Below, piece by piece: positions 1 through 8,107 of a DNA stretch of 64,000 nucleotides (positions are counted from its first letter, which is position 1; the number at the start of each line of letters is the position of its first letter). The translations under genes were made by a program, and so were the position numbers. The stretch comes from Collinsella aerofaciens (lineage in GTDB: Bacteria > Actinomycetota > Coriobacteriia > Coriobacteriales > Coriobacteriaceae). The notes beneath the pieces were generated by a model. It had not been told where the DNA came from, ran no database searches, and saw nothing but the letters and a program-made list of their open reading frames with translations. The stretch lies in assembly GCF_018785245.1 (NCBI RefSeq), contig NZ_WQPL01000015.1, positions 45,244 through 109,243 on the forward strand, in the 5' to 3' direction.

Positions 1-257
1 GCGCCGAGGGCTGCATTGCTTACGACGGCGAGCGTTATTACCGCCAGCTGGCTAAACCGGTAACGGACATGAAGGACACCATGGGGGCGGGCGACTCGTT
101 CCTCACCTCGTTTTTGATGTGCTATCTCGATTCCGCCAAGCGCGGTGAGGATGGCGCCGAGGCCATCGAGCGCGCGCTCGACTTTGCTGCCGGGTTTGCC
201 TCGACCGTGTGCGGCATGGAAGGTTCTTGGGGCCACGGAGCGCCGATTTCCGAATAG
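1..257 (+). CDS. PfkB-family carbohydrate kinase, C-terminal part
   Basis: This is the 3' end of a gene that enters from the left edge; the reading frame is open from base 3. The visible 84 residues carry the PfkB/ribokinase signature DTMGAGDSF, in which the Asp is the catalytic base and GAGD forms the anion hole. A helical C-terminus (ALDFAAGFASTVCGMEGSWG) follows, as in fructoselysine 6-kinase and fructokinase-like members. The enzyme phosphorylates a sugar or sugar derivative with ATP in the cytoplasm. The substrate cannot be told from this fragment. It is convergent with the TatD gene, and a long hairpin separates the two. Confidence 0.85.
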   Translation, partial: AEGCIAYDGERYYRQLAKPVTDMKDTMGAGDSFLTSFLMCYLDSAKRGEDGAEAIERALDFAAGFASTVCGMEGSWGHGAPISE

Positions 258-301
258 GTGAGCAGTGCCGGGGAGTCGAATTGTCGACTCCCCGGGACCT
301 C

Positions 302-376
302 GTGTGCAAAAAACGCCAAATATGAGTACTGTATCCATTCCGGTAACAGTACTCATATTTGGCGTTTTTTGCACAC
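302..376. repeat. 31-bp perfect inverted repeat, likely bidirectional terminator
   Basis: Arms at 302-332 and 346-376 are perfectly complementary over 31 bases and flank a 13-base loop. The arm reads GTGTGCAAAAAACGCCAAAT and continues with ATGAGTACTGT, so either strand presents a stem followed by a T/A run. It lies between the convergent kinase and tatD genes, where a bidirectional terminator would be expected. The stem is far longer than a terminator needs. Confidence 0.8.
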
Positions 377-381
377 CGAGC

Positions 382-1179
382 TTAGCGAAGGTCAAAAACA
401 GCGTGCGCATTTGCTAAAACTACCGACTCGATGCGCTTTGCGTCACAGTTTTTGAGTGAGGCAATGCGCATCGAGGTCCTTGCGAGCGATCTGATGAGCG
501 ACTGCGCGCTTGTTTCTGTGTTTGCCTCCGTCGGCGCATCGGTCTCGAGCAGTAAACGGTCGAGTGGAATCTGTCGTGCGTATTCGCGTCCTCGTTTGGA
601 CGCGAGCATGCGTTCGTTGACAGAAAAATAGCAGCCCGCATTACGCGCGCGGACGAGCTCGTCTGAGGTGCCGCTAAACCAGTGGAAGATGATAGCGGGG
701 GAGTCGGGGTTTGGGATGAGTAGCCCGTGCGATTCTAGGGCGTCCAGCGCAGTTCCTGCCGAACGAACGGCGTGAATTGATATCACGCGCCCGGCAAGAG
801 GACGCTGCACGAGCACATCGCAGAGCCGGTCAAGTGCCTGTATTTGCAGCGACTCGCTTCCGGCAAAGCGCTCGGAAAAGTCGAGTCCGACTTCGCCGAT
901 GTGGCGCTCTTGGGCGGCAACTTCGCAAAGCAGATCGACTTCGGTAGAACCACAGCGGCCGTCGGCGAGCCACCAGGGGTGAAGCCCAATGCCGGCGATG
1001 ATGCCTGGTTGGCGACGGGCACGCTCGTTTGCGGCCGAAAAGTCGCGTGGATCGACGCCGCAATCAAATAGACCCAAGCCCAGTGCCGTCGCCTCATCGG
1101 CAACGGCGTCCGGGTGAGCCATTAAATCAAGATGGCAGTGTGCATCAATTAACTGGGGCCCCATCTCGGCGCGCTCCAC
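382..1179 (-). CDS. tatD: TatD-family metal-dependent hydrolase / DNase
   Basis: A 265-residue amidohydrolase-fold protein of the TatD family: metal-dependent hydrolases acting on DNA ends or tRNA. Metal-binding motifs appear in order: DAHCHLD near the N-terminus, then GEVGLDF, SIHAV, FHWFSG and LLETDAP near the C-terminus. The length is normal for TatD. The first possible start is a GTG at 1179 that overlaps the stop of the upstream tcdA gene; an ATG at 1164 is the alternative and lies closer to the conserved core. Overlap with tcdA suggests a two-gene operon with translational coupling. The substrate is inferred from the family. Confidence 0.9.
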   Translation of the reverse strand: MERAEMGPQLIDAHCHLDLMAHPDAVADEATALGLGLFDCGVDPRDFSAANERARRQPGIIAGIGLHPWWLADGRCGSTEVDLLCEVAAQERHIGEVGLDFSERFAGSESLQIQALDRLCDVLVQRPLAGRVISIHAVRSAGTALDALESHGLLIPNPDSPAIIFHWFSGTSDELVRARNAGCYFSVNERMLASKRGREYARQIPLDRLLLETDAPTEANTETSAQSLIRSLARTSMRIASLKNCDAKRIESVVLANAHAVFDLR

Positions 1180-1976
1180 TAGTCTAGGCGCTGGCCATCG
1201 GCGCGCACGCGCTCGGTGCCGCGCCCACTGATCTGGCGGATAACCTCGCCGGCAATCATCTGACCCATGATGGGCGGCATAAAGCTGGCGGTTCCGAGCT
1301 CGGTACGCTCGTGGATATTGGAAGGGTCGCGGGGCTGTGTCTTAACCGATTCCTCACAGCTAAACAGTACATGCAGGCTCTTGATTCCGCGTTTCTTGCA
1401 TTCTTTGCGCATAATGCGGCTCATAGGGTCACGCACCGTATCGAAGATGTCGGCAAAGCGGAGGCACTCGGGATGGAGCTTGTTGGCCCCGCCCATGGAG
1501 CTAACCAAACGAATGCCGTGGTCCTGAGCGTATTTGGCAATGGTGAGCTTGGCCGAGATGGTGTCGATGGCGTCGAGGACGTAGTCGAGCTTGCCGTCCG
1601 TCTGCTCCAAAATGCTCGCAAAGAATTCGTCGATGTTATCGCTCAACAGGTATTCAGTTCGCTTGATGACGGTGGCGGCAGGATTGATATCGTGGATCAT
1701 GGTTTCCATCACGTCAACCTTGCGCTTGCCGACGGTGCTGTGAAAGGCGATGGCCTGGCGATTGATATTGCTGGGCGCGATGATGTCCTTGTCCAGAATG
1801 ACGAAATGACCGATGCCGCCGCGGGCAAGTGCCTCGCAGCAGTTGGAGCCCACGCCTCCGCAGCCGAGCACCAGCACCGTCGCATTGGCGAGCTTATCGA
1901 GTGCCTCGCGGCCCATGATGATCTCGAGCTTGGTGTCGCGTGTCTCGATGGCGGCTGCGGCTGTGGTTTCGGTCAT
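1179..1976 (-). CDS. tcdA: tRNA threonylcarbamoyladenosine dehydratase (ThiF/E1-like)
   Basis: A ThiF/MoeB-like adenylating enzyme that cyclises t6A37 of tRNA to ct6A. The ATP-binding Rossmann motif GCGGVGSN lies about 40 residues in, followed by DKDIIAPSNINRQ, which is typical of E1-like enzymes, and DAIDTISAK. The C-terminal MPPIMGQMIAGEVIRQ is typical of TcdA/CsdL. I chose the ATG at 1976 because the complement has a GGAGGATAT ribosome site just before it; an upstream in-frame extension to 2021 has no such site. The gene overlaps tatD and is probably co-transcribed with it. Confidence 0.88.
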   Translation of the reverse strand: MTETTAAAAIETRDTKLEIIMGREALDKLANATVLVLGCGGVGSNCCEALARGGIGHFVILDKDIIAPSNINRQAIAFHSTVGKRKVDVMETMIHDINPAATVIKRTEYLLSDNIDEFFASILEQTDGKLDYVLDAIDTISAKLTIAKYAQDHGIRLVSSMGGANKLHPECLRFADIFDTVRDPMSRIMRKECKKRGIKSLHVLFSCEESVKTQPRDPSNIHERTELGTASFMPPIMGQMIAGEVIRQISGRGTERVRADGQRLD

Positions 1977-2090
1977 GGATATCCTCCGATGGGGAGTCGG
2001 TCGTGTTTTAGCTATCGCCATTATAGGTAATCGCCCATAGGTTGCGATGGCGTTTGCTTTGATGTGGTTTGAAGCATTGCGATTAGATAG

Positions 2091-2106
2091 TTAGACAAAC
2101 ATCTAA
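2091..2106. promoter_or_regulatory. Candidate SdpR/ArsR operator
   Basis: TTAGA-CAAACA-TCTAA is a 5-6-5 inverted repeat. It lies about 50 bases before the start of the ArsR-family gene, in an AT-rich stretch that also contains a plausible -10 (TATAGT near 2114). ArsR and SdpR repressors bind imperfect palindromes of this kind in their own promoters. Assignment is by position and symmetry only. Confidence 0.4.
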
Positions 2107-2154
2107 ATATCGAGTATAGTGTGCGCGTCATGAGAGATGATGAGAGGAGGTCTT

Positions 2155-2433
2155 ATGCCGGGAGAGGGTTTTAAGGCGCTTGCCGATCCAACGCGACGGC
2201 GCATTTTGGAGTTGCTGCGCGAGGGCAATTGCACGGCGGGGGAGCTTGCCGAGCATTTCGATATCAGTAAGCCATCGCTGAGCCATCACTTGGCGACGCT
2301 CAAAAACGCCGGGTTGGTGACCGACGAGCGCCATGGCCAAAACATCGTATACAGCTTAAACACCACCGTCATGCAGGATTTAATTGGCTGGTTTATGGGC
2401 TTTACAAACACTGAAGGTGATAAGGATGAATAA
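2155..2433 (+). CDS. sdpR: ArsR-family autorepressor (SdpR-like)
   Basis: A 92-residue winged-helix regulator. The N-terminal FKALADPTRRRILELLREG, the recognition region ISKPSLSHHLATLKNAGLV and the wing DERHGQNIVYSLN are typical of the ArsR superfamily. No cysteine metal site is visible, which fits the SdpR autorepressor branch rather than metal sensors. The ATG at 2155 has a strong GAGAGGAGG site; an upstream in-frame ATG does not. The gene overlaps the SdpI-like gene by 8 bases. In Bacillus subtilis SdpR represses the sdpRI operon and is sequestered at the membrane by SdpI, and the same logic is likely here. Confidence 0.85.
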   Translation: MPGEGFKALADPTRRRILELLREGNCTAGELAEHFDISKPSLSHHLATLKNAGLVTDERHGQNIVYSLNTTVMQDLIGWFMGFTNTEGDKDE

Positions 2434-3130
2434 CGAGAACAAGGGCATTCACCCCACGGGGGTATCGTCGCGCGTGTGGATTGCGCTGGTCGCTCTTTGC
2501 GTCGCCAATGTCGTAGCGCACCTCATGGTGATGCCGAGCTTGCCTGCGCAGATTCCCACGCACTGGGGCGCGAACGGCGCCGTCGACGGTTGGGGTCCTA
2601 GCTGGATGGCCTCCGCGCTCGGCGTGCTGCCTCTGGTGCTTCTCGCAATGTTCTGCGTGGTGCCGCGCATCGACCCCAAAGGTGAGGCATATCGAACCTC
2701 GGGCAAATTCTACCAGGGCTTCGTAATCGCCTTCACCTTGTTCATGTGCGTCATAAGCTGGCTGGGAGAGCTTACGGTCTGGGGCGTGGTGCCGGCGGTC
2801 GGTTCGGTCAACGTGCTGATTTCCGGTGCTATCGGTTTGCTGTTCATCGGCGTAGGCAACTACTTGCCGCGTGTGAAGCAGAACTATACGCTCGGTATCA
2901 AGACACCCTGGGCGCTTGCCGATCCCGAGAACTGGCGCCGTACGCAGCGTTTTGGCGGCGCCTGCTTTATGGTGCTGGGTATTGGCCTGATTGTGATGGG
3001 CGTGGCAGGCAGCGTGCTTTCGAGTGAAGTCGTCGCTGCGGTGATTGCGGCTCTGGCGTTTGGTTCGGTCGGAGCCGTCTACGTCTACTCGTATCTGTTG
3101 TGGCGCAAATCGCAGCGAGCCGCTCGTTAA
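2426..3130 (+). CDS. sdpI: SdpI/DUF1648-type membrane protein
   Basis: A polytopic membrane protein of 234 residues with about six hydrophobic segments. The N-terminal half has the DUF1648 pattern PSLPAQIPTHWGANGAVDGWG. The second half has the SdpI-family motif GNYLPRVKQNYTLGIKTPWALADPENWRRTQRFGG. The start is the ATG at 2426 inside the end of sdpR. In B. subtilis SdpI gives immunity to the SdpC killing factor and acts as its signal receptor. No sdpC-like toxin gene is visible nearby, so this copy may defend against toxins made by others or serve another envelope sensing role. Confidence 0.85.
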   Translation: MNNENKGIHPTGVSSRVWIALVALCVANVVAHLMVMPSLPAQIPTHWGANGAVDGWGPSWMASALGVLPLVLLAMFCVVPRIDPKGEAYRTSGKFYQGFVIAFTLFMCVISWLGELTVWGVVPAVGSVNVLISGAIGLLFIGVGNYLPRVKQNYTLGIKTPWALADPENWRRTQRFGGACFMVLGIGLIVMGVAGSVLSSEVVAAVIAALAFGSVGAVYVYSYLLWRKSQRAAR

Positions 3131-3195
3131 GGTTGCGGAAAACTAGCGTACGCAGTTCATAGTATGTTCCGGGGGACTTTTCCCAGGTAGTATTA

Positions 3196-3223
3196 GGGGG
3201 TGTGGGCAACCATGCCCCTTTTT
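3196..3223 (+). terminator. Intrinsic terminator after sdpI, before ettA
   Basis: GGGGTGTGG, loop GCAA and CCATGCCCC form a stem with two wobble pairs, followed directly by TTTTT. It lies in the 184-base spacer between sdpI and ettA, and could end the sdpRI transcript or act as a leader attenuator for ettA. Confidence 0.6.
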
Positions 3224-3314
3224 CGTTACGTTTCAGAGCTGGTTTTCTCATTTCGTTTCCACTAAAGCGAAACAAGAATAGGGAAACAGCAGGTAGAAAG
3301 GATAAAACAGGCAA

Positions 3315-4994
3315 ATGGCGGAGTTTATCTACCAGATGTATCAGGCTCGCAAGGCCCATGGCGACAAGGTAATCCTTGACGACGTGACCCTGAGCTTCTA
3401 CCCCGGTGCCAAGATCGGCGTCGTGGGCCCCAACGGCATGGGCAAGTCGACCCTGCTCAAGATCATGGCCGGTATCGAGGAGGTGTCCAACGGCGATGCC
3501 AGACTTACCCCCGGCTACACCGTGGGTATCCTGCAGCAGGAGCCGCCGCTCGACGACGACAAGACCGTCATCGAGAACGTGCGCATGGCATTTGGCGACA
3601 TGATCGCCAAGGTCGATCGCTTCAACAAGATCGGCGAGGAGATGTGCGACCCGGATTGCGACATGGACGCCCTCATGGCCGAGATGGGCAAGCTCCAGGA
3701 CGAGATCGACGCCGCCGACGGCTGGGATATCGATTCCAAGCTCGGCCAGGCCATGGACGCCCTGCAGCTGCCCGATTCCGACATGCCGGTCAACGTGCTT
3801 TCCGGCGGCGAGCGCCGTCGCGTGGCCCTGTGCAAGCTGCTGCTCGAGGCTCCCGACCTGCTGCTGCTCGACGAGCCCACGAACCACCTGGACGCCGAAT
3901 CGATCCTGTGGCTCGAGCACTTCCTGCACAACTACCAGGGCGCGGTGCTTGCCGTCACGCACGATCGCTACTTCCTGGATAACGTTGCCGAGTGGATCTG
4001 CGAGGTCGACCGCGGTCACCTTTATCCCTACAAGGGCAACTACTCCACGTATCTGGAGACCAAGGCCGCCCGTATCGAGGCGCAGGGCAACCGCGACGCC
4101 AAGCTCGCCAAGCGCATGGAGGCCGAACTCGAGTGGGTACGCAGCTCGCCCAAGGCTCGCCAGGCCAAGAACAAGGCCCGTCTGGCTCGTTACGAGGAGA
4201 TGGAGGCCGAGGCCCGCGCAAGCCAGAAGCTCGACTGGACCGACATCCGCATCCCCGTGGGCCCGCGTCTGGGCAACAAGGTGCTCGAGGCTCATCACCT
4301 GCACAAGGAGTTCGACGGTCGCGTGCTCATCGATGACCTTTCGTTCACCCTGCCGCGCAACGGTATCGTGGGTGTCATCGGCCCCAACGGTGTGGGCAAG
4401 ACCACGCTGTTCAAGACGATTGTGGGTCTGGAGCCGCTGACTTCGGGCGAGCTCGAGGTGGGCGAGACCGTCAAGATTTCTTACGTCGACCAGAACCGTT
4501 CCGGCATCGATCCCGATAAGAACCTGTGGGAGGTCGTCTCGGACGGCCTGGACCACATGATGGTCGGCGAGACCGAGGTTCCGAGCCGCGCTTATGTGGC
4601 GAGCTTTGGCTTTAAGGGCCAGGACCAGCAGAAGCGCGCTGGCGTGCTCTCCGGCGGCGAGCGCAACCGTCTGAACTTGGCGCTTACGCTCAAGCAGGGC
4701 GGCAACCTGCTGCTTCTCGACGAGCCCACGAACGACCTCGACGTCGAGACGCTGTCCTCGCTCGAAGCGGCGCTGCTCGAGTTCCCGGGCTGCTCGGTGG
4801 TCATTAGCCACGATCGTATGTTCCTGGACCGCGTCGCCACGCACATTCTGGCGTGGGAGGGCACCGACGAGAATCCGGGCAACTGGTATTGGTTCGAGGG
4901 CAACTTCGAGGCCTATCAGGCCAACCGTATCGAGCGCCTGGGCGAGGACGCAGCCCAGCCTCATCGTATCCACCGCAAGCTCACGCGTGACTAG
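3315..4994 (+). CDS. ettA: Energy-dependent translational throttle protein EttA (ABC-F)
   Basis: A 559-residue soluble ABC-F protein with two nucleotide-binding domains and no membrane part. It has Walker A GPNGMGKST (residues 38-46), signature LSGGERRRVA, Walker B LLLLDEPTNHLDAES, a charged linker typical of the P-site tRNA interaction motif, then Walker A GPNGVGKTT, LSGGERNRLN and LLLLDEPTNDLD. EttA binds the ribosomal E site and gates the first steps of elongation according to ATP/ADP. Length and motif order match the EttA branch of ABC-F proteins. The gene stands alone, with a hairpin leader upstream and three hairpins downstream. Confidence 0.95.
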   Translation: MAEFIYQMYQARKAHGDKVILDDVTLSFYPGAKIGVVGPNGMGKSTLLKIMAGIEEVSNGDARLTPGYTVGILQQEPPLDDDKTVIENVRMAFGDMIAKVDRFNKIGEEMCDPDCDMDALMAEMGKLQDEIDAADGWDIDSKLGQAMDALQLPDSDMPVNVLSGGERRRVALCKLLLEAPDLLLLDEPTNHLDAESILWLEHFLHNYQGAVLAVTHDRYFLDNVAEWICEVDRGHLYPYKGNYSTYLETKAARIEAQGNRDAKLAKRMEAELEWVRSSPKARQAKNKARLARYEEMEAEARASQKLDWTDIRIPVGPRLGNKVLEAHHLHKEFDGRVLIDDLSFTLPRNGIVGVIGPNGVGKTTLFKTIVGLEPLTSGELEVGETVKISYVDQNRSGIDPDKNLWEVVSDGLDHMMVGETEVPSRAYVASFGFKGQDQQKRAGVLSGGERNRLNLALTLKQGGNLLLLDEPTNDLDVETLSSLEAALLEFPGCSVVISHDRMFLDRVATHILAWEGTDENPGNWYWFEGNFEAYQANRIERLGEDAAQPHRIHRKLTRD

Positions 4995-4997
4995 ATC

Positions 4998-5024
4998 GTT
5001 ACGCGGTTTTCCAAACCGCGTAAC
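4998..5024. repeat. ACGCGGTTT hairpin (copy 1)
   Basis: GTTACGCGGTTT, a 3-base loop and its exact complement form a 12-bp stem four bases after the ettA stop. Ten of the twelve stem bases recur in the hairpin at 23122-23145, so this is a dispersed gene-end hairpin rather than a one-off terminator. It has no clear T-run. Confidence 0.6.
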
Positions 5025-5037
5025 TGCTCGACGCTGC

Positions 5038-5137
5038 GCGGGCCGCAAGCACCCCATCTTGCCGTTCAAGCCGTCGCTCGCGTACCGAAGTACGCGTCGC
5101 TCCTCTTTCACGGCAACCTGGGACTCTTGCGGCCCGC
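5038..5137. repeat. Large structured intergenic repeat, family B (copy 1)
   Basis: An outer 12-bp stem (5038-5049 with 5126-5137) encloses a 76-base core. The core contains CACCCCATCTTGCCGTTCA, CGTCGCTCGCGTAC, AAGTACGC and TCGCTCCTCTTTC in order. The same core, in reverse complement and with a different outer stem, occurs at 39188-39290. Inside the core TTGCCG pairs with CGGCAA; in the second copy this is TTGGCG with CGCCAA, a compensatory change. It lies between convergent genes, downstream of ettA. Confidence 0.75.
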
Positions 5138-5177
5138 TCGCTGTTGGTCACGAAACATCGATGAATGCTAATAAAAG

Positions 5178-5207
5178 CGGCTCAAATCCTGATTTTGATT
5201 TGAGCCG
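5178..5207. terminator. Bidirectional terminator between ettA and the 5215-6522 gene
   Basis: CGGCTCAAATC and GATTTGAGCCG form a perfect 11-bp stem. Flanking A-rich and T-rich bases make it usable on both strands. Confidence 0.7.
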
Positions 5208-5214
5208 TTTATCG

Positions 5215-6522
5215 TTACTGCTCGGGTTCTTCGACCTTATCGATGGTCCAGGCGGCTCCGAGACCGCCGGTGGTGTTGCGGCGGATGCGCACGGTGACTT
5301 CGTGCCGCTCGCCGGCCTGCGTGTAGCGCAGGGGGAAGCTTGCGCGGTTTCGCGCGGCCTCGATGGTACCGCGCTCGCGGGCAATCCAGTAGTACTCGCC
5401 GACGATGCCGAGCGTGTCGGCGCCGTAGGGGAGATAGGTCGACAGCTGGTGTAGCAATGGGCCGGGGCAGAAGACCTCGGTTGCGAAATCGACGGGGAAA
5501 TCCTCGGGGATGGCAGGCGCTGCAGGTGCGGGGGCCGGTACTGCAGCGGGGACCGGAGCCGGTGCCGGTGCGGGAATTTGGTCGCAAGCAGCGGCGGGCA
5601 CGGATTCGATGCAGGGTGCGGGCTCCGGCGTTGCTTCCGGCTTGATCTCGGAATCTGCGGGCTCCACGGTGACGGGCGCGTCTACAGCTGCGGTTTCAAC
5701 CTCAATCTGCGTCGCGTTCTCGTTCTCGACACTCGACTTTGCCTCGATGGGCGTGGATGCCATGGTGGTGATGCCGGCGTTGGCGTTCTCGGGGTCATAG
5801 ACGACCGTGAGCGAGATGGCGGGCTGCGGCGTCTCGGGCTCCGGCGCCGACTCGGTAGCGTCTTGATCGGCGGGCTCGTCGGACTGATCGTCCTCAGCCT
5901 CGTTGCCAAAGACATCGCTGTTTTGGAACGCAGGCGTCTCGGGTTGGTCAGCAGCTTCTTCGGTTGTCGACTTGGGCGCTTCGTTGAGCTCCGCAGTGGC
6001 TTCCTGCTCGGATATGACTTCGGGATCGGTCGTGGCGGTGATTTCGGTGTCGGCTTCTGCCGTTACCTCAATAGCGACTTCGATCTCTGCCTCGGGCTCG
6101 GGCTCCGGAGCGACTTCGGCCACGGGCTCGGGCTCGGCGCGCTTAACGTGCTTGGGGCGCACGGCCTTGAGGTCCTTCTCGCCGCGCTTTTTCTTTTTGT
6201 AGGACTGCTTGGCACCCTTGGCAGCCTTGGGCTTGTCCTCGCCCTTGGCAAGGGCGGCATCCCAGGCCTCGTTGGCGATGAGCGTGGCATACAGGCGACC
6301 GCCCTTAAAGACGGTCAGCCTTATGCAGTCGTCGAGCTCCTCGAGCAGCTCGCGCGTGGACTCGAAGCCCAGGTCATAAGCGGCCATGTCACCAGCAGCG
6401 AGCGCCTCCTCGACCTGCGTCATAAACGTTTGCTTGCCGCACCCAATCGCATCACGCAGCAGACGATACAGATAGATGTGGTTGCCCAGCGATAGCGTGG
6501 GCTTAACTATTGTCTTGCTCAT
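5215..6522 (-). CDS. Unrecognised two-domain protein with acidic Pro/Glu/Ala linker
   Basis: A 435-residue protein I do not recognise. A compact N-terminal region (about residues 1-105, ending near LYATLIANEAWDAALAKGE) is followed by a lysine patch (QSYKKKKRGEKDLK). A long low-complexity acidic and proline/alanine-rich linker of about 230 residues comes next. A conserved-looking C-terminal domain of about 100 residues ends in AWTIDKVEEPEQ. No signal peptide or membrane segment is seen, so it is likely cytoplasmic. The start at 6522 was chosen because GAGGAGATTTGCC precedes MSKTIV; a start at 6552 lacks a ribosome site. The length and composition suggest a lineage-specific protein. Function unknown. 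Confidence 0.7.
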   Translation of the reverse strand: MSKTIVKPTLSLGNHIYLYRLLRDAIGCGKQTFMTQVEEALAAGDMAAYDLGFESTRELLEELDDCIRLTVFKGGRLYATLIANEAWDAALAKGEDKPKAAKGAKQSYKKKKRGEKDLKAVRPKHVKRAEPEPVAEVAPEPEPEAEIEVAIEVTAEADTEITATTDPEVISEQEATAELNEAPKSTTEEAADQPETPAFQNSDVFGNEAEDDQSDEPADQDATESAPEPETPQPAISLTVVYDPENANAGITTMASTPIEAKSSVENENATQIEVETAAVDAPVTVEPADSEIKPEATPEPAPCIESVPAAACDQIPAPAPAPVPAAVPAPAPAAPAIPEDFPVDFATEVFCPGPLLHQLSTYLPYGADTLGIVGEYYWIARERGTIEAARNRASFPLRYTQAGERHEVTVRIRRNTTGGLGAAWTIDKVEEPEQ

Positions 6523-6593
6523 GGCAAATCTCCTCTTTACACACCAAAGCATCTTACCATCGCGCGGGGCTTGCTACCTCGGCGCCCAAGGCA

Positions 6594-6626
6594 AACGGGC
6601 GCGACCGTTGCCGGTTCGCGCCCGTT
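6594..6626 (-). terminator. Terminator between two minus-strand genes
   Basis: AACGGGCGCG and CGCGCCCGTT form a perfect 10-bp stem downstream of the 6661-7614 gene and upstream of the 5215-6522 gene. It separates their transcripts. Confidence 0.6.
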
Positions 6627-6660
6627 ATACAGGTCGATTATCTATGAGGGGCAAACGTGC

Positions 6661-7614
6661 TTAGTTGCCCGATGCCGTGCCTTGGCTCGAGCTGTCAGAT
6701 GCCGTGCCGGACGCGGTTCCACTCGAGCTGTTCGAGTTGCTGGTGTTGCTGCTGTCTGCTGAGCCCGTTCCCGACGTGGTGTCGCTCGTCTGGTCGCCCG
6801 TGCTCGGTTGAGAGCCGTCAGTCGTTTGGCTTGAGTCGGTTGTGCCGGATTGCGTACCGTTGTTGTTCACAGAAGAATCGGCGCCCTGCGACTGATCGGG
6901 GGTGTTCGAGGACGAGTCGGTGGATGCGGAGGTGCCCTGCGAGTCGTCCTGCTGGCTTTGCGATTGACCAGTGCTGTCCGCGTCGTGCTCGGTCGTGCGT
7001 GACGACAGAATCGGCTCGGGACGCTCGCCCAGACCCTCACCGGCGGTGGTGATAAGGATGGCAGCGGTGCAGGCGATAACCGCGACGATGGCGATGGCGA
7101 TCGAGAAGATGATGACCTTCTTTTGCGTCTGGCTGCGCTCTGCCGCCGCCTTGGCGCGCAGGCTGTCGGGGGCGACGCGCGCCGTGGTCGCGCGCCCTGC
7201 AATCTGGCGCATCTCCTGGGTAGTCGCGGCGCCGCCTAAGTGCTCCTCGGCATTTAATTCAACGGGTTCATAGGCGCCGGCGGGGTAGTCGACGGTGGCG
7301 TGCGTACCTTTGAGGGCTTCGGCGCTGGCAGAGATAAAGTGGCGGTAGACCTGCGAGGACACAACGGTGATGACCGAGCTCACAGCGGCACCGATCACCG
7401 ATCCGGCGATACCGATCTTGGAGGCAAGCGCGACGCTCGTAGCGGCAGCTGCGGCGCCGGCGATGATCTGGGGAATGGAAATGTCGTCAAACAGGCCCTT
7501 TTTGGGCGCGATGGCCATGGTCTGGCCGATGGAATGGTTTTCGTGAACGCCGTTGTTGAGCGATGCCGGCGTCATGACACGTGTGCGCGGCGCGTCGGTG
7601 TACTTGGTTGTCAT
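6661..7614 (-). CDS. Unrecognised membrane protein with Ser/Thr/Gln-rich tail
   Basis: A 317-residue protein that I do not recognise. There is a glycine/alanine-rich hydrophobic stretch around residues 55-95 (IPQIIAGAAAAATSVALASK onward). A clear transmembrane helix (KKVIIFSIAIAIVAVIACTA) follows near residue 180. The last 120 residues are almost only Ser, Thr, Gly, Gln, Asp and Asn. The tail looks like a disordered, wall-spanning or surface stalk. I chose the ATG at 7614 because CCGGGAGGACCCC sits just before it; the longer open frame to 7710 lacks a ribosome site. No sortase motif is seen at the C-terminus. Confidence 0.7.
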   Translation of the reverse strand: MTTKYTDAPRTRVMTPASLNNGVHENHSIGQTMAIAPKKGLFDDISIPQIIAGAAAAATSVALASKIGIAGSVIGAAVSSVITVVSSQVYRHFISASAEALKGTHATVDYPAGAYEPVELNAEEHLGGAATTQEMRQIAGRATTARVAPDSLRAKAAAERSQTQKKVIIFSIAIAIVAVIACTAAILITTAGEGLGERPEPILSSRTTEHDADSTGQSQSQQDDSQGTSASTDSSSNTPDQSQGADSSVNNNGTQSGTTDSSQTTDGSQPSTGDQTSDTTSGTGSADSSNTSNSNSSSGTASGTASDSSSQGTASGN

Positions 7615-7788
7615 ACGGGGTCCTCCCGGTGTAAATCTGCTTCGTTTCGTGTAGCCATCAGGGTACCCACCAGATGTGAATCGTACGTGACATTTAACAG
7701 ATACCATCAACTCATCAAGGGGGCTTGCTGTCTTTGGTGCAATAGCTTGATGCTAAACTGGATTAACGATTGCGAGGTGGTTTACGTG

Positions 7789-8007
7789 ATGTACCCGTAT
7801 ATGACATTCGAAGACGGTACCGAGGTCGTTCATTCTGACCTGATAACAGATGGGGATATCGAAAAGGTTATCGTGCATTTTGAACGACCGACGGTAGAGG
7901 GCTTCGACTCCGCTCGCTGTGAGTTGCCTTCCTGTTCGTGGACTGACTGGGAAGGGCATTTTACTCAGAGTGAAAAACGAGCTTTCGAAGAGTGTTTGAG
8001 CAAATAA
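7789..8007 (+). CDS. Small acidic protein, unrecognised
   Basis: A 72-residue acidic protein (MYPYMTFEDGTEVVHSDLI at the N-terminus, FTQSEKRAFEECLSK at the C-terminus). GAGGTGG at 7774-7780 supports a start at 7786 (GTG) or 7789 (ATG); a longer frame beginning far upstream runs through the divergent promoter region and is not credible. Base composition is clearly less GC-rich than the flanking housekeeping genes, so it belongs to the AT-rich island that starts near 7740. It lies about 100 bases before the DUF2087 gene and could be the first gene of the island. Function unknown. Confidence 0.65.
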   Translation: MYPYMTFEDGTEVVHSDLITDGDIEKVIVHFERPTVEGFDSARCELPSCSWTDWEGHFTQSEKRAFEECLSK

Positions 8008-8107
8008 TTTAGATTAGTTCGAGTTTAGTTCGAATAAAGAAGCCGAATACGATGACCTAAAGCGTATGCATTTTTAGTATTAGATGCGTATGAAATGGAG
8101 GATGTGA

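Noticed and set aside
2384-2425. An earlier start for the SdpI-like gene
   Set aside because: It would add residues read from the sdpR frame region, with no ribosome site; the ATG at 2426 begins the normal protein.
2967-5111. A 714-codon open frame on the minus strand opposite ettA
   Set aside because: It is the mirror of a GC-rich gene with G/C third positions; the plus strand has full EttA motifs, and the minus frame has no ribosome site or recognisable domain.
7300-7788. A long plus-strand frame leading into the 72-residue protein
   Set aside because: It overlaps the minus-strand membrane protein gene and its promoter region; a ribosome site just before 7786-7789 marks the real start.
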